Assembly (NCBI GenBank): GCA_003445895.1 | Contig: DMCD01000170.1 | Location: 393 to 7,355, forward strand | Length of the DNA: 6,963 bases | Source of the DNA: Lachnoclostridium sp. | Lineage (GTDB): Bacteria > Bacillota > Clostridia > Lachnospirales > Lachnospiraceae | Direction: 5' to 3' | Shown: positions 6,228 to 6,963 of the stretch, one piece after another | Numbering within the stretch: the first letter of the stretch is position 1 | Layout of the letters: each line of letters opens with the position of its first letter | Translations under genes and position numbers: made by a program | Notes under the pieces: model-generated | The model's database searches: none | Told to the model about the DNA's origin: nothing | Seen by the model: only the letters and a program-made list of their open reading frames with translations

Positions 6228-6963
6228 TCCGCGCTCCTAAGCCGCAGATGTCATCGATACGACAAAGCTCTTCTTCGGAAAATTCGGTATTCTCCAGCGC
6301 CCGCAGATTCTCTGTGATCTGTTCCGGCTTCGACGCTCCGATAAGGACACTGGTCACCTGTGAGTCCTTAAGAACCCACGCCAGCGCCATCTCCGCCAGG
6401 GACTGTCCCCGCTCTGCAGCCAGACCATCCAGCTTCCGGATCATCTGAAGCTTCTCTTCGGTCAGCGCCGATTCCTTCAGAAACCGCCCGTCGGTCCGGA
6501 TCCGGCTGTCCTCCGGAATTCCGTGAAGATACCGGTCCGTGAGCAGACCCTGGGCCAGCGGGCTGAAAGCGATAATTCCCTTCCTAAGCCGCACTGCCGT
6601 CTCCTTCAGGCCGTTCTTTTCGATGGTCCGGTCAAAGATGGAATACCGGTTCTGGTTAATCACAAAGGGAACATGAAGCTCCCGGAGAATCCCGCAGGCC
6701 TTCTCCAGTGTCGGCCCGTCATAATTCGAAAGTCCCGCATACAGGGCCTTTCCGCTTCTTACCGCCTGTTCCAGGGCGCCCATGGTTTCCTCCAGCGGCG
6801 TCTCCGGATCCATCCTGTGATGATAGAATATGTCCACATAGTCCAGGCCCATCCGGATAAGGCTCTGATCCAGGCTTGCCAGCAGATACTTCCTGCTGCC
6901 CCAGTTGCCGTAGGGGCCCTCCCACATATCATATCCGGCCTTTGTGCTGATGATCAGCTCATC
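6217..6963 (-). CDS. Aldo/keto reductase, YghZ / L-glyceraldehyde-3-phosphate reductase type (N-terminus outside the window)
   Basis: The C-terminal 248 residues of an NADPH-dependent TIM-barrel aldo/keto reductase. From memory the sequence tracks E. coli YghZ (Gpr), which reduces L-glyceraldehyde 3-phosphate and helps detoxify methylglyoxal. The visible part opens with DELIISTKAGYDMW, holding the catalytic Lys (visible residue 8), followed by GPYG and SRKYLLASLDQSL. VDIFYHHRMD carries the catalytic His (visible residue 49). FSPLAQGLLTDRYL and the C-terminal NADP-binding SVLIGASKPEQITENLRAL come next. About 80-90 N-terminal residues, including the catalytic Asp and Tyr, lie beyond the window. 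A Met codon at 6925-6927 is internal, not the start. The 3' end overlaps the symporter start by 11 nt, so the two are almost certainly in one operon. The exact substrate is inferred from family resemblance only. Confidence 0.92.
   Translation of the reverse strand, partial: DELIISTKAGYDMWEGPYGNWGSRKYLLASLDQSLIRMGLDYVDIFYHHRMDPETPLEETMGALEQAVRSGKALYAGLSNYDGPTLEKACGILRELHVPFVINQNRYSIFDRTIEKNGLKETAVRLRKGIIAFSPLAQGLLTDRYLHGIPEDSRIRTDGRFLKESALTEEKLQMIRKLDGLAAERGQSLAEMALAWVLKDSQVTSVLIGASKPEQITENLRALENTEFSEEELCRIDDICGLGARNED
6234..6238 (-). promoter_or_regulatory. Ribosome binding site of the symporter gene, inside the reductase reading frame
   Basis: AGGAG on the minus strand, 6 nt before the ATG at 6225-6227. 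It lies within the last codons of the aldo/keto reductase, and the two frames overlap by 11 nt (6217-6227). This suggests translational coupling of reductase and transporter. Confidence 0.7.

Noticed and set aside
6925..6927. Internal Met codon as the start of the aldo/keto reductase
   Set aside because: The reading frame stays open to the window edge, and the upstream codons encode the conserved STKAGYD segment with the catalytic lysine. The true start lies outside the window.

Overview
The window looks like a chromosomal segment from a fairly GC-rich Clostridia member, most likely a Lachnospiraceae-type gut anaerobe. The basis is recalled resemblance of the AspRS and HisRS sequences, strong AGGAGG-type ribosome binding sites, and the hisS-aspS gene pair usual in Firmicutes. 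No database search was possible, so the lineage is an inference. All seven genes lie on the minus strand, so transcription runs from high to low coordinates. Nothing on the plus strand looks like a real gene. No RNA genes, insertion sequences, CRISPR arrays or riboswitches were seen.

In transcription order, the first region (6963 to 2973) is a tightly packed four-gene cluster. It holds (i) the C-terminal three quarters of an aldo/keto reductase of the YghZ / L-glyceraldehyde-3-phosphate reductase type; (ii) a 531-residue membrane protein with an N-terminal degenerate RsbW-like HATPase domain and a dicarboxylate/amino-acid:cation symporter (SDF family) core; (iii) a small RsbW/SpoIIAB-like ATP-binding protein with intact ATP-binding boxes; and (iv) a STAS (anti-sigma-factor-antagonist) domain fused to an aminoglycoside-phosphotransferase/choline-kinase-like kinase domain. 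An 11-nt overlap, a 17-nt gap and a 40-nt gap suggest a single operon. The cluster has the parts of a partner-switching circuit (HATPase kinase plus STAS protein), but no sigma factor is present. A membrane transporter carrying a pseudo-HATPase domain takes that place. This is the most interesting part of the window, and I infer that the switch acts on the transporter.

A 12-bp hairpin follows the STAS-kinase gene. After it comes an AEC-family (auxin efflux carrier-like) permease gene (2905 to 1961), then a 121-nt intergenic region with a good sigma-A promoter.

That promoter drives hisS (1839 to 577), followed 55 nt later by aspS, which runs off the low-coordinate end. This is an ordinary housekeeping tRNA-synthetase operon. 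The predicted leader is only about 30 nt, so no T-box is present. The HisRS belongs to the subtype with the WRADRPQKG motif 2 and has a short C-terminal domain.
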